DNA of 58,528 nucleotides from Chitinophagaceae bacterium (GCA_021299175.1 JAJTFY010000008.1:1-58528), one strand, 5' to 3'. Positions 47,466-56,410 are shown, counted from the first letter of the stretch. Made by a program: numbers and translations. Notes: a model not told the origin generated them from the letters alone.

Positions 47466-49580
47466 ATGAAATTGTATCCGGCATCCGCAACCGTTCAGCT
47501 TGAATTTGACAAGGTAAGGAACCTGCTCGAAGAGCAGACCCGTACCCATTTCGGTAAGGAGCGCGCCGCCCATTTGCGGATCCACACACGAAAACAATTC
47601 ATAGATCTTGAGCTCCGGCAATCATACCAGTATTTGCAAATCATGTCTGCCGGACAAACCTTTCAGCACGACCAGGCCTTCAACCTCTCAAGGGAGTTGA
47701 AGCTATTGTCAATCCCGGGGGCAGTATTGGGAGGTGATGTTTTTAAATTGTTCAGGAACCTGGCAGAAAACATCAAGAGCATTTTTCGGTGGTTTGATGA
47801 TGAAAGAGCAAGCAATTACAGTGCATTGTATCAGGTCATCAGCCAAACCCGTTTTGAAAAATCCATACCAGAGGAAATAGACCGCATTATTGGCGATGAT
47901 GGCAGGGTGGTTGACACGGCCTCAGAGGATCTTTCCAGGATTCGCATGGCATTGTACAGAAAAAGAAATGAACAGCGCCGGACCTTTGATCGGATGCTGA
48001 GCAAGCTGCAGAAATCAGGATACATTGCTGATATTGAGGAATCCTTTCTCAATGGCAGGAGAGTGCTTGCCATTTATGCCGAACACAAGAGGATCGTCAA
48101 GGGAATCCTTCATGGGGAAAGTGATACACGTCGGACCTCTTTCATTGAACCCGAAGAAACAATTGAAGTAAACAATGAAATCTTCTCCCTCGAAAATGAT
48201 GAACGAGACGAAGAGTACAAAATACTCAGAGAACTGACTGCAAAGCTTTCTTACCAGAGCCCCCTGTTAAAACAATACATGGAAGTGCTGGGAGAATACG
48301 ATTTCATCAGGGCAAAGGCCAAACTTGCCCAAACAATGGATGCCCATATTCCACAGGTGTTGGATAGTTCTGGCATCAAGTTGATCAAAGCCTACCATCC
48401 ATTGCTGCTGATTTACAATAAAAAGTCTGGAAAGCAGGTGGTTCCGCTAGACCTTACCCTGGATGAAAAGAACAGGATCCTTCTGATTTCAGGCCCCAAC
48501 GCAGGGGGTAAAACGGTTTGTTTAAAAACGACTGGTCTGTTGCAGATGATGGTTCAATCCGGATTGCTGGTGCCCGTTCATCCAGATTCGGTATTTGGGA
48601 TTTTCAAGCAACTCATGATCCATATTGGGGATACCCAAAGCATAGAGTTTGAGCTGAGTACCTACAGTGCACACCTCAAGAACATGAAGCATTTCATGGA
48701 GGATGCCAATGGCAGAACCATGTTTTTCATTGATGAATTGGGTAGTGGTAGTGATCCGAATTTGGGAGGTGCCTTTGCTGAGGTATTTCTCGAACAATTG
48801 CTCAAACGCCATGCCTATGGTATTGTGACTACCCATTACCTGAACCTAAAGGTCATGGCCAGCAAAACTTCAGGCATCATCAATGGTGCCATGGCTTTTG
48901 ATGAAAAAAGCCTGTTGCCCATGTATAAATTGAATCTTGGAAAGCCAGGAAGCTCATACACTTTTGCCATTGCGGAGCGCATCGGTCTTTCACAGGAACT
49001 CATCAACAGGGCAAAGGAATTGGTGGATGAGAACCATTTTACGCTGGATAAATTGCTCAACCGAACTGAGCAGGATTTGCGCAAGATTGAGGGAAAGGAA
49101 AAGGATTTGCAGAAAATGATCAAGGAAAATGAAATGTTGAGAAAGTCCTTGAATCAACAACTGGAAAGGGAAAAACACAGCCAGCAAGTGGAGCTGCTCA
49201 AACACCAGAACCTTGTTTCCCAGGAAAAACTGGTTTATTTGAAAGACATGGAGCGCAAGCTCAAGCAGATTGTATTTGATTGGCGAAGGTCTGAATCAGA
49301 TCAGGACAAGAAGCAACTCATGAAAAACCTGCAGGCACTACTATTCAACCAAAAGGAGAAGCAGGTAACAGAGAAGAAAAAGAAAAAACTTGATAGCAGA
49401 TATATGGAAACCGGAAAACCGCCTGTTCCGGGCGATTTGGTCCTGATGAGCCAGAATAACAAGGTTGGTCTGCTGGCTTCAGTGAGGGGAAAGAAGGCTG
49501 TTGTTAATCTTGGCACCATGCCACTCCAGGTCAATTTCGATGATCTGGTTGCAGTTGTTGAAAAGCAAGCAGAGCCATAG
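47466..49580 (+). CDS. MutS2-like ATPase without Smr domain
   Basis: A 704-residue MutS-superfamily ATPase. The Walker A is LISGPNAGGKTVCLKTTGLLQMM near residue 342, with the MutS2-typical VPV after it, and Walker B MFFIDELGSGSDPNLGGAFAEVF near residue 420. The lever and clamp helices lie upstream, and a long charged coiled coil follows (about residues 510-640). It ends with a small KOW-like domain (PVPGDLVLMSQNNKVGLLASVRGKKAVVNLG). Canonical MutS2 has a C-terminal Smr endonuclease domain at about 780 residues; none is visible here. It may act on stalled ribosomes or recombination intermediates; role uncertain. Confidence 0.88.
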   Translation: MKLYPASATVQLEFDKVRNLLEEQTRTHFGKERAAHLRIHTRKQFIDLELRQSYQYLQIMSAGQTFQHDQAFNLSRELKLLSIPGAVLGGDVFKLFRNLAENIKSIFRWFDDERASNYSALYQVISQTRFEKSIPEEIDRIIGDDGRVVDTASEDLSRIRMALYRKRNEQRRTFDRMLSKLQKSGYIADIEESFLNGRRVLAIYAEHKRIVKGILHGESDTRRTSFIEPEETIEVNNEIFSLENDERDEEYKILRELTAKLSYQSPLLKQYMEVLGEYDFIRAKAKLAQTMDAHIPQVLDSSGIKLIKAYHPLLLIYNKKSGKQVVPLDLTLDEKNRILLISGPNAGGKTVCLKTTGLLQMMVQSGLLVPVHPDSVFGIFKQLMIHIGDTQSIEFELSTYSAHLKNMKHFMEDANGRTMFFIDELGSGSDPNLGGAFAEVFLEQLLKRHAYGIVTTHYLNLKVMASKTSGIINGAMAFDEKSLLPMYKLNLGKPGSSYTFAIAERIGLSQELINRAKELVDENHFTLDKLLNRTEQDLRKIEGKEKDLQKMIKENEMLRKSLNQQLEREKHSQQVELLKHQNLVSQEKLVYLKDMERKLKQIVFDWRRSESDQDKKQLMKNLQALLFNQKEKQVTEKKKKKLDSRYMETGKPPVPGDLVLMSQNNKVGLLASVRGKKAVVNLGTMPLQVNFDDLVAVVEKQAEP

Positions 49581-49612
49581 TTTTACATTTGATTATGCTA
49601 AATATTAGATCC

Positions 49613-50956
49613 ATGAAATTTCTTCGATTGAAAACTATCTCATTTTTGTTTTTGCTTGTTTTGTTGGCCCGTCAGTCATCTGCTCAGCAAAAAACCAATC
49701 CTGATTCCATCAGGCAAAAAATGCAATGGTTTGCAGATGCCAAGTTGGGGATCTTCATTCACTGGGGAATATATGCGGTGGCTGATGTCTCTGAAAGCTG
49801 GAGCTTTTACAACAAACAGATTTCCTGGAGGGATTATATGAATCAGGCCAACAGCTTCACTGCGTCAAAATATGATCCTGCCGATTGGGCATCCCTGATT
49901 GCTGCTTCTGGTGCAAAGTATTCTGTCATCACCACCAAACACCATGATGGCGTTGCACTTTGGGACACCAAAGAAAACCATTACAGCACTGTGAAAAATA
50001 CGCCTGCCAAGCGGGATCTACTGACTCCTTTTTACCAGGAATTGAGAAAAAGAAATGTAAAGGCTGGGGCTTATTTCTCATTGATTGATTGGAGTCATCC
50101 GGACTATCCTGGTTTTTTAAAGGACAGCAGCCGATACAAAGTCAACGATGATCCTGCCAGGTGGCAACGGTTCAGAAAATTTTATCAAAATCAGTTGAAT
50201 GAAGTAGCCACGCAGTTCAAGCCAGACTTGTATTGGTTTGATGGAGACTGGGAACATTCGGCAGAAGAGTGGGAAAGCCAGAAGGTTCGGGCTGCTATTC
50301 TAAAAAGCAATCCTGCGGCCATCATCAATGGTCGATTGATGGGTTATGGCGACTATGAAACGCCAGAGCAAAATGTACCGGTTAGCCGTCCGAAATATGA
50401 TTGGTGGGAATTGTGCATGACCACCAACAACAACTGGGGCTATAGAAAAACCGATACCGCTTGGAAAACACCTTATGAAATCATAGCCCTTTTCGCAGAC
50501 ATCATCAGCACTGGTGGAAACCTCTTGCTAGATATTGGCCCAAGAGAAGATGGCACCATCCCCAAAGAACAACGCCATATCCTCACCGAGTTGGGTGCCT
50601 GGAACAAGAAGCATGAGAAGGCTATTTTTGGAACGTTAGGTGGCATCGCCCCTGGTCATTTTTATGGACCCACTACCATTTCAAAAGACTCCAGTTCCTT
50701 GTATCTTTTTCTGCAAGGACAAACATCAGGAACCATCATGGTCAAGGGTTTGAGCAATCAGATCAAGGAAATCACAGTATTGGGAAATGGAACCAAACTC
50801 AAGCACAAGGTGGTTGGAAAGATATCCTGGAGCCCTGTGCCTGGATTGGTGTATATCGATATTCCCAAGGGCGTTCAAGACAAATACATTACTGTATTGG
50901 AGCTCAAGTTGGATAAGCCTGTGAGCCTGTATCGGGGAAAAGGGGGATTTGAGTAA
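49613..50956 (+). CDS. Alpha-L-fucosidase, GH29
   Basis: A 447-residue exported enzyme releasing alpha-linked L-fucose from glycans. It has a signal peptide (ISFLFLLVLLARQSSA), then FADAKLGIFIHWGIYAV, ITTKHHDGVALWDTKE, and the nucleophile Asp210 in DLYWFDGDWEH. The acid/base cannot be placed with certainty. The motif IHWGIYAV with HHDGVALW is the classic GH29 start. The ATG at 49613 places the signal peptide properly; an in-frame TTG at 49589 is less likely. The gene is on the plus strand facing the fucose operon, and its last 53 bases overlap the ogt gene. Confidence 0.93.
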   Translation: MKFLRLKTISFLFLLVLLARQSSAQQKTNPDSIRQKMQWFADAKLGIFIHWGIYAVADVSESWSFYNKQISWRDYMNQANSFTASKYDPADWASLIAASGAKYSVITTKHHDGVALWDTKENHYSTVKNTPAKRDLLTPFYQELRKRNVKAGAYFSLIDWSHPDYPGFLKDSSRYKVNDDPARWQRFRKFYQNQLNEVATQFKPDLYWFDGDWEHSAEEWESQKVRAAILKSNPAAIINGRLMGYGDYETPEQNVPVSRPKYDWWELCMTTNNNWGYRKTDTAWKTPYEIIALFADIISTGGNLLLDIGPREDGTIPKEQRHILTELGAWNKKHEKAIFGTLGGIAPGHFYGPTTISKDSSSLYLFLQGQTSGTIMVKGLSNQIKEITVLGNGTKLKHKVVGKISWSPVPGLVYIDIPKGVQDKYITVLELKLDKPVSLYRGKGGFE

Positions 50957-51458
50957 ACTGTTTGAGCTGATGAGGATTCACTGATCTCTCCCAGTCCAAC
51001 AATGATTTTTTTCTTTCCAGCCCCCATCGGTAACCACCAAGACCACCCGCAGTTTGTATCACCCGGTGGCAGGGAATCAGCCACGCAATGGGATTGGCGC
51101 CAATGGCTGTTCCTACGGCTCTTGCGGATGAAGGGCTTCCAATTTCAATGGCTACCTGAAGATAGGTCCTGGTTTCTCCTGCAGGAATTTTCATCAGTTC
51201 ATCCCAGATTCGTTTTTGAAATGTTGTGCCCTCGGGATGGATGAGGTCAGAAACACCAATGTTGTTGATCAGCTTTTGGACAACAGGCTGATGCATTGCT
51301 TCCTCAACAAGTTTCCATTCTTTGAGCTTGAGATAGAATCCTAACTCTTTCAGTGATTGTGCTTTGTTTTCAATGAAAGAGGAAAAAACAACTTTGCCCT
51401 CATCGGAAGCCATCAACATGTCTCCGAAAGGGCTTTGCTCTATGCTGCAAAGGATCAT
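50904..51458 (-). CDS. ogt: Methylated-DNA-protein-cysteine methyltransferase
   Basis: A 184-residue suicide repair protein that takes methyl groups from O6-methylguanine. The acceptor Cys130 lies in AWLIPCHRVIQTAGGLGGYRWGLERK, preceded by the DNA-binding RIWDELMKIPAGETRTY and SSARAVGTAIGANP. The first ATG (51458) overlaps the mutarotase stop by 4 bases (ATGA), so translation is coupled to the fucose operon, which is odd for a DNA repair gene. Its 3' end overlaps the fucosidase gene on the other strand by 53 bases; the protein extends about 25 residues beyond the conserved WE. Confidence 0.93.
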   Translation of the reverse strand: MILCSIEQSPFGDMLMASDEGKVVFSSFIENKAQSLKELGFYLKLKEWKLVEEAMHQPVVQKLINNIGVSDLIHPEGTTFQKRIWDELMKIPAGETRTYLQVAIEIGSPSSARAVGTAIGANPIAWLIPCHRVIQTAGGLGGYRWGLERKKSLLDWERSVNPHQLKQFTQIPLFPDTGSQAYPT

Positions 51459-51793
51459 TGTTTCTTGAGGTTGAAGATTTCTTTCATCACCACCCATTTG
51501 TCGTTCATTCCTGTCCAGGGAAGCCGCTGTTGATAGGTGTCCATCAATGCTTCCCAAACCTGAACCTTTGGGTTGGAGGCATCCATTTTGGCTTTCTCTT
51601 CAAAACTGAAATGGTCTTCTGCCTCAATGATCATGAACAGCCGATTGCCTGTCCTGTAAAGAATCATGTTGGTGATGCCACTGCTGGTTATACTTTCCAA
51701 AATTTCCGGAGCCACTTTCTGGTGATGGGCTTCGTACTCAGCTATCCTTTCTTCATTGTCTACCAAATCAAGTGCCAGGTAAAATGTTTTCAT
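51455..51793 (-). CDS. L-rhamnose/L-fucose mutarotase-like protein
   Basis: A 112-residue protein of the RhaM family (DUF718), which equilibrate anomers of 6-deoxyhexoses. Hallmarks are KTFYLALDLVDN at the N-terminus, YEAHHQKVAPEI (the His that acts on the anomeric carbon), MILYRTGNRLFMIIEAE and WEALMDTYQQRLPW. In this operon the likely substrate is L-fucose, by context. The stop overlaps the ogt start, and the start is one base after the fucP remnant stop. Confidence 0.88.
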   Translation of the reverse strand: MKTFYLALDLVDNEERIAEYEAHHQKVAPEILESITSSGITNMILYRTGNRLFMIIEAEDHFSFEEKAKMDASNPKVQVWEALMDTYQQRLPWTGMNDKWVVMKEIFNLKKQ

Positions 51794-51794
51794 G

Positions 51795-52984
51795 TCAGGC
51801 TTTTTGGGGTTGATGGCCTTTTAATCCAAAATACAATACAACCAGAAAGCATACCATCGGCACGGTATAGCCAATTTGGATATTATCATTGGCGTTGTCA
51901 ATGATGTTGCCCATGATTACAGGGAAGATGGCACCTCCGATGATGGCCATTACAATGAGGGAAGAGGCTGGTTTGGTATTTTCTTTCATGTCTTTGATAC
52001 CAAGAGAGAAAATAGTTGGGAACATGATAGACATGAAAAATCCGAGTCCGCCCAATGCGATCACAACATATTGACCATCCGCATAGATGGCAACCAAACT
52101 AAGTAAAATACAGGCAACTGAATAGAGTGACAAGAGTTTCGCAGGAGCAATGAACCGCATCATGGCAGTGCCAGCAAACCTACCCACCATGAACAAGAGT
52201 CCATAAATGCCAAGATAGTATCCGGCAGTTTTCTCATCAACGCCACCACCTGAGATGGCCATTCTTACAAAGAAACTGGTTACACAAACCTGCGCACCAA
52301 CATAGAACAATTGTGCGATGACAGCCCACACAAGGTGCTTTTGTTTCAACGCATCTCCAAGGCTACCAGCACTTGTTCCCTCTTCCTCTTCCTTGAACTC
52401 AGGAAACTTGTTGACAAAGAAAAGTATGGCAATGCCCACAAGGAAAACCCCAAGGAGCATGTACGGCATTTTGACAGATGCTGCTTCACCACTGAGGTAG
52501 GCGATCTTGTCTACTTCAGACATAATGGCCATCTCTTCCTGCGAATATTCTTTGCCGGAGAGGATGAACATGGTTCCCATCACCGGAGCCAGAAATGCGG
52601 CCAATCCGTCGCATGATTGTGCCAGATTAAGCCGGGCCGTGGCAGATTCAGGATCGCCTAATTTGGTGGCATACGGATTGGCTGCTGTTTCAAGAATGGT
52701 CAATCCGCATCCGATAATGAAGAGTCCCAAGAGAAATACTTCGTATTGATGATCCCTTTTTTATAGCCGAATTTTTTTAGGTTGATTCCGGCTGGTATAG
52801 CGGCAAGGAAATAGGCGAGGTAGACTGCTGTGTCAACAAAGGTTGATTGCATATTGCTCAACTGCAAGGCCTTTCTCAAGTGTGGGATCAGGATTCCATT
52901 GAGGTTGTTGGCAATGCCCCACAAAAAGAAAAGGCTTGTTACCAGAATGAATGGAAGCAGGTAGTTGTTTTTGGTTTTGGTCAT
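51795..52984 (-). pseudogene. fucP: L-fucose:H+ symporter, disrupted by frame change and internal loss
   Basis: Two minus-strand frames together make one MFS symporter of the FucP type. The N-terminal frame (52984-52700) gives YLLPFILVTSLFFLWGIANNLNGILIPHLRKALQLSNMQSTFVD and LKKFGYKKGI. The C-terminal frame (readable from about 52760 to 51795) resumes with HQYEVFLLGLFIIGCGLTILETAANPYATKLGDP and continues to the normal C-terminus. About 20 residues forming a membrane helix between KKGI and YEVF are missing, and the frame shifts by +2, consistent with a deletion of 3n+1 bases near 52745-52760. The C-terminal half has only a TTG at 52730. An intact transporter is not expected unless the lesion is an assembly error. 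Confidence 0.82.
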
Positions 52985-52996
52985 GGCAAGGTTTTT

Positions 52997-53770
52997 TTAT
53001 TGTAAGGCTGCTCTGTCAAGGTGAACATAACCACCATCAATATGGATGATCTGTCCGGTTGTATGTGAAGATTTATGTGATAGAAGGAATACAACCATGT
53101 TGGCGATTTCTTCACCAGTTGTCATTCTTTTTTCCAATGGAATCCTGTCTGTGATTTTTTTCAGGGTTTCGTCTGGGTTTGAAAGGGTTTTGATCCAACG
53201 GTCATAAAGCGGTGTATAACATTCTGCAACAATGACTGAATTGACACGGATGCCATACTTGAGTAGTTCTACTGCCCATTCACGGGTCAAAGCATTTCTT
53301 CCTCCATTGGCTGCGGCATATCCAGAAGTTCCTCCCTGGCCGGTTTCTGCCACTTTGGATCCAATGTTTACTATGGAGCCCTTGTTCTTGATCAATTCAG
53401 GAAGGGCAGCCTGCACCACCAGATAATAGTGGATCACATTGTTGTGCAAAGACTTCACAAATCCTTCATAGTCGCCAGTTTCAAGGCCAACGCCATCATT
53501 TACTCCTGCATTGTTCACTACACCATCTATTCTGCCGAATTGTTTGAGAACTTCTTCAACAGCTGCCTTGCATTGTGCGGGATCGTTCAATTCTGCCTTC
53601 ACCTGTCCACCTGTTCCAAGTTGATCAAGCAGCGCTTGATTATCGGCTTCGCTTCTGCCCAGAATGACCGGAAATGCACCTTCAGTGGCAAGTACCCGGG
53701 TAATGGCTTCGCCAATTCCTTTTGCTCCACCGGTTACAATAATCACCTTCCCTTTTAATTGTAAATCCAT
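52997..53770 (-). CDS. SDR oxidoreductase, probable L-fucose dehydrogenase
   Basis: A 257-residue classical short-chain dehydrogenase. The cofactor motif is TGGAKGIGE (residues 13-21), with VNNAGV at 85-90 and the catalytic Ser138 (NIGSK) and Tyr151 (SGYAAANGG). The usual catalytic Lys four residues after Tyr is Asn155 (codon AAT at 53308-53306). The tail GQIIHIDGGYVHLDRA is typical of this subgroup. By operon context it oxidises L-fucose to the lactone. If the Asn is real, activity could rely on another residue or be lost; I cannot tell. It starts 2 bases after the lactonase gene stop. Confidence 0.83.
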   Translation of the reverse strand: MDLQLKGKVIIVTGGAKGIGEAITRVLATEGAFPVILGRSEADNQALLDQLGTGGQVKAELNDPAQCKAAVEEVLKQFGRIDGVVNNAGVNDGVGLETGDYEGFVKSLHNNVIHYYLVVQAALPELIKNKGSIVNIGSKVAETGQGGTSGYAAANGGRNALTREWAVELLKYGIRVNSVIVAECYTPLYDRWIKTLSNPDETLKKITDRIPLEKRMTTGEEIANMVVFLLSHKSSHTTGQIIHIDGGYVHLDRAALQ

Positions 53771-53772
53771 GT

Positions 53773-54600
53773 TTAAATTTTATAAAATGCTGCAGTATTG
53801 GTTCCAAAAATCTTTTCCCTTTCTGTAGAATTGATTTGCTCAGAAAAACGATCTACCACATCATGAACCTGCTTGAAACTTCCTGCCAACAGGCATACAG
53901 GCCAATCTGAGCCAAAGCAGATCCTGTCAATACCAAAATATTCTGCAGCTGTTTCCATGTATGGCATGATGTCATCGTAGGTCCAATGTTTAACATCAGC
54001 TTCGGTAAGCATGCCACTCAACTTGCAATAAATATTGGGATTGGCGGAGAGAATTCTCAGATGCTCTTTCCATTGTTTAATTTCCTTGTTTTTGATATCC
54101 GGCTTTCCGATATGATCCAGTATCAGCCTGTTGTCTGGAATTTTATCGGTAAACCGTATCAGCGATTCCATTTGTTTATGGTATACAAGAAGGTCATAAG
54201 TAAAATCAAACTGGTTTAGCCTGGAAACATTTTTTAAAAAAACGGGATTCTTCAGGTAGGTCTCATCTTCTGTGCCCTGAATGATGCTTCGAAATCCTGC
54301 AAGTTTTTTGTGGGATTTGAGCATCAGCAACTCATCTTCGACATCATCCTTGCGGAGATCAACCCAGCCTACCACAGCCTTAATAAAATCATTTTTTCTG
54401 GCAAGATCAAGCAGGAATGTTGTTTCCGCCATTGTTTCATCTGCCTGAACAGCAATGGTTCCATCAAACTTCAACTCTTTCAGAAGTGGTGCAAGATCTC
54501 CGGGACTAAAATCCCTTTTGATGACTTTCATGTCATCATTGATCCAAAAATGTTTGATGGGATCATAGTTCCAGAAATGCTGGTGGGCATCAATTCTCAT
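53773..54600 (-). CDS. Amidohydrolase-fold L-fuconolactonase-like enzyme
   Basis: A 275-residue metal-dependent hydrolase of the amidohydrolase-2 type. It has DAHQHFWNYDP with the HxH pair, VDLRKDDVED, and CFGSDWPVC with the late Asp. These motifs are shared by L-fuconolactonases and L-rhamnonolactonases, which open the 1,4- or 1,5-lactone. Fucose is favoured by the neighbouring fucosidases and fucP. Its 5' end overlaps the FAH gene by 11 bases, so the two are coupled. Confidence 0.85.
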   Translation of the reverse strand: MRIDAHQHFWNYDPIKHFWINDDMKVIKRDFSPGDLAPLLKELKFDGTIAVQADETMAETTFLLDLARKNDFIKAVVGWVDLRKDDVEDELLMLKSHKKLAGFRSIIQGTEDETYLKNPVFLKNVSRLNQFDFTYDLLVYHKQMESLIRFTDKIPDNRLILDHIGKPDIKNKEIKQWKEHLRILSANPNIYCKLSGMLTEADVKHWTYDDIMPYMETAAEYFGIDRICFGSDWPVCLLAGSFKQVHDVVDRFSEQINSTEREKIFGTNTAAFYKI

Positions 54601-55450
54601 GGGCTATGGCAATTTGGTGTTGTTCCCCAAGGCCTTCAATCCCCAAATGGATTGTGTCGCCGGCTTTCAGGTACCAGGGTTCTGGTTTTTGTCCTAAGCC
54701 AACTCCTTCAGGAGTACCTGTGCTGATGACATCACCAGGCAGCAGCGTCATGAACTGAGAGATATAACTCACCAGGTGTGGGATATTAAAGATGAGGTCT
54801 GAAGTACTGGAGTCCTGCATCCGCTTTCCGTTGACATCTAGCCAGAGGTGAAGTTGATGCGGATCAGCCACTTCGTCTCTTGTAACAAGGTACGGGCCCA
54901 TTGGGGCAAAGCTGTCGCAACTTTTGCCTTTCACCCACTGGCCGCCTCTTTCCAATTGGAAGGCACGTTCACTGTAATCGTTGTGAAGACAATATCCTGC
55001 AATATATTCCATAGCATCTTCCTCATTTACGTATGATGCTTTTTTCCCAATGATTACCGCGAGCTCTACTTCCCAATCCGTTTTAAGGGATCCTTTGGGA
55101 ATAATGACAGGATGGTTAGGCCCAACGAGTGCAGAGGTACTTTTGAAAAACAAAACAGGTTCCTTGGGTACATCCATGCCACTTTCCCTGGCATGCTTGG
55201 CATAGTTGAGTCCAACACAAATGATCTTGGAAGGTCTTCCAATGCAGGAAAGATAATTGATCTCACCGGCGATTTCACTGCAGCTTTGACCATGTTCGCT
55301 GATCCATGCCGCAAGTTTTTCAATCCCATTTGTTTCAAAAAAATGCTCTGTCAGGTCCATTCCTGATGCAGATATATCAATGTTTTTTCCGTGTTGATCC
55401 ACCATGCCAAGTCCGACAGCACCGGACTTCTCAAATCTGAAAAGCTTCAT
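54590..55450 (-). CDS. FAH-family 2,4-diketo-3-deoxy-L-fuconate hydrolase-like protein
   Basis: A 286-residue fumarylacetoacetate hydrolase family enzyme. The acidic metal ligands appear in DWEVELAVIIGKK (two Glu) and HNDYSERAFQ (Asp), with NYAKHARESG and STGTPEGVGLGQ as family motifs. In known non-phosphorylated fucose or rhamnose routes this family splits 2,4-diketo-3-deoxy acids to pyruvate and lactate. The operon context fits that role; a generic oxaloacetate or acylpyruvate hydrolase remains possible. It starts 9 bases after the upstream SDR. Confidence 0.82.
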   Translation of the reverse strand: MKLFRFEKSGAVGLGMVDQHGKNIDISASGMDLTEHFFETNGIEKLAAWISEHGQSCSEIAGEINYLSCIGRPSKIICVGLNYAKHARESGMDVPKEPVLFFKSTSALVGPNHPVIIPKGSLKTDWEVELAVIIGKKASYVNEEDAMEYIAGYCLHNDYSERAFQLERGGQWVKGKSCDSFAPMGPYLVTRDEVADPHQLHLWLDVNGKRMQDSSTSDLIFNIPHLVSYISQFMTLLPGDVISTGTPEGVGLGQKPEPWYLKAGDTIHLGIEGLGEQHQIAIAHEN

Positions 55451-55459
55451 ATGTTGGGT

Positions 55460-56242
55460 TTAATTGTTTAATCGAATAAATCCGCCATCAATAGGGTAGT
55501 CGCAGCCTGTAATAAAAGAAGCTTGCTTGCTGCACAAAAAGAAGGATAGTGTGGCAATTTCATCGGGCTTCCCCATTCTTCCAATGGGCTGGCTTTGTGA
55601 AAGTTTATGAAACATCTCCTGTTGATTGCCAGGATAGTGCTTGTTGATGAATCCGTCAACAAATGGCGTATGCACCCTGGCAGGTGAGATGCAATTGCAA
55701 CGAATCCCTTTCTTGATAAAATCTCTTGCAACACTCAGCGTCATGGAGAGGATAGCACCTTTGCTCATGCTGTAGGCAAACCGATCGGTAATCCCAACCG
55801 TTGCTGCAATGGAGGCCATGTTAAGGATAACCCCTTCACCCTGCTCTTCCATGAAAGGGAGGCATGCGTGCATGCAGTTGTATGCCCCTTTGACATTGAC
55901 ATTGAAAATTTTTTGGAAATCTTCTTCCGATGTGTTCATGGCATTCCCGATATGGGCAATTCCAGCATTGTTGATCAAGATGCCAATTCCACGCTGGATG
56001 GCAATTACGGATACAATATCTTTTATCTGTTGTTGGTTGGTAATGTCTACTTCATGAAAATGAACCGTGTCTTTGTCCAGTTTTGCTGCTTCAAGGGATT
56101 CAGCACTTGGTTTGTTAAGATCCAGCACATCAACAATAGCACCCTGCTCGTGGAACAATTTGACGATGGATAGCCCAATCCCGCTGGCACCTCCGGTTAC
56201 AATTACAAAAGGACTGGCAAGTTCAAAGGGAGAAGCTGGCAT
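55460..56242 (-). CDS. SDR oxidoreductase, probable 2-keto-3-deoxy-L-fuconate dehydrogenase
   Basis: A 260-residue classical SDR. It has TGGASGIGLS at the N-terminus, LINNAGIAHIGNAM, and an intact YSMSK catalytic pair in RFAYSMSKGAIL. The C-terminal DYPIDGGFIRLNN is usual. Its place at the head of the fucose operon next to the FAH gene suggests oxidation of the 2-keto-3-deoxy intermediate. It is divergent from the second GH29 gene over 168 bases, where the minus strand has only a weak -7 match (TAAATTGT). Confidence 0.8.
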   Translation of the reverse strand: MPASPFELASPFVIVTGGASGIGLSIVKLFHEQGAIVDVLDLNKPSAESLEAAKLDKDTVHFHEVDITNQQQIKDIVSVIAIQRGIGILINNAGIAHIGNAMNTSEEDFQKIFNVNVKGAYNCMHACLPFMEEQGEGVILNMASIAATVGITDRFAYSMSKGAILSMTLSVARDFIKKGIRCNCISPARVHTPFVDGFINKHYPGNQQEMFHKLSQSQPIGRMGKPDEIATLSFFLCSKQASFITGCDYPIDGGFIRLNN

Positions 56243-56410
56243 GTTTTAAATTATATTGGGTTAATGCCGACAATTTAAGATAATCCCGACTATTTATTTT
56301 AATAAAAGCATATTTTTAGAAAGAATTTATCCCACGCCATTCTTTTATTTCCTCTATTTGATGGTATTGTGATAATTGTTTTAAAAATCAAAAAAATCAA
56401 ATTCAACATC

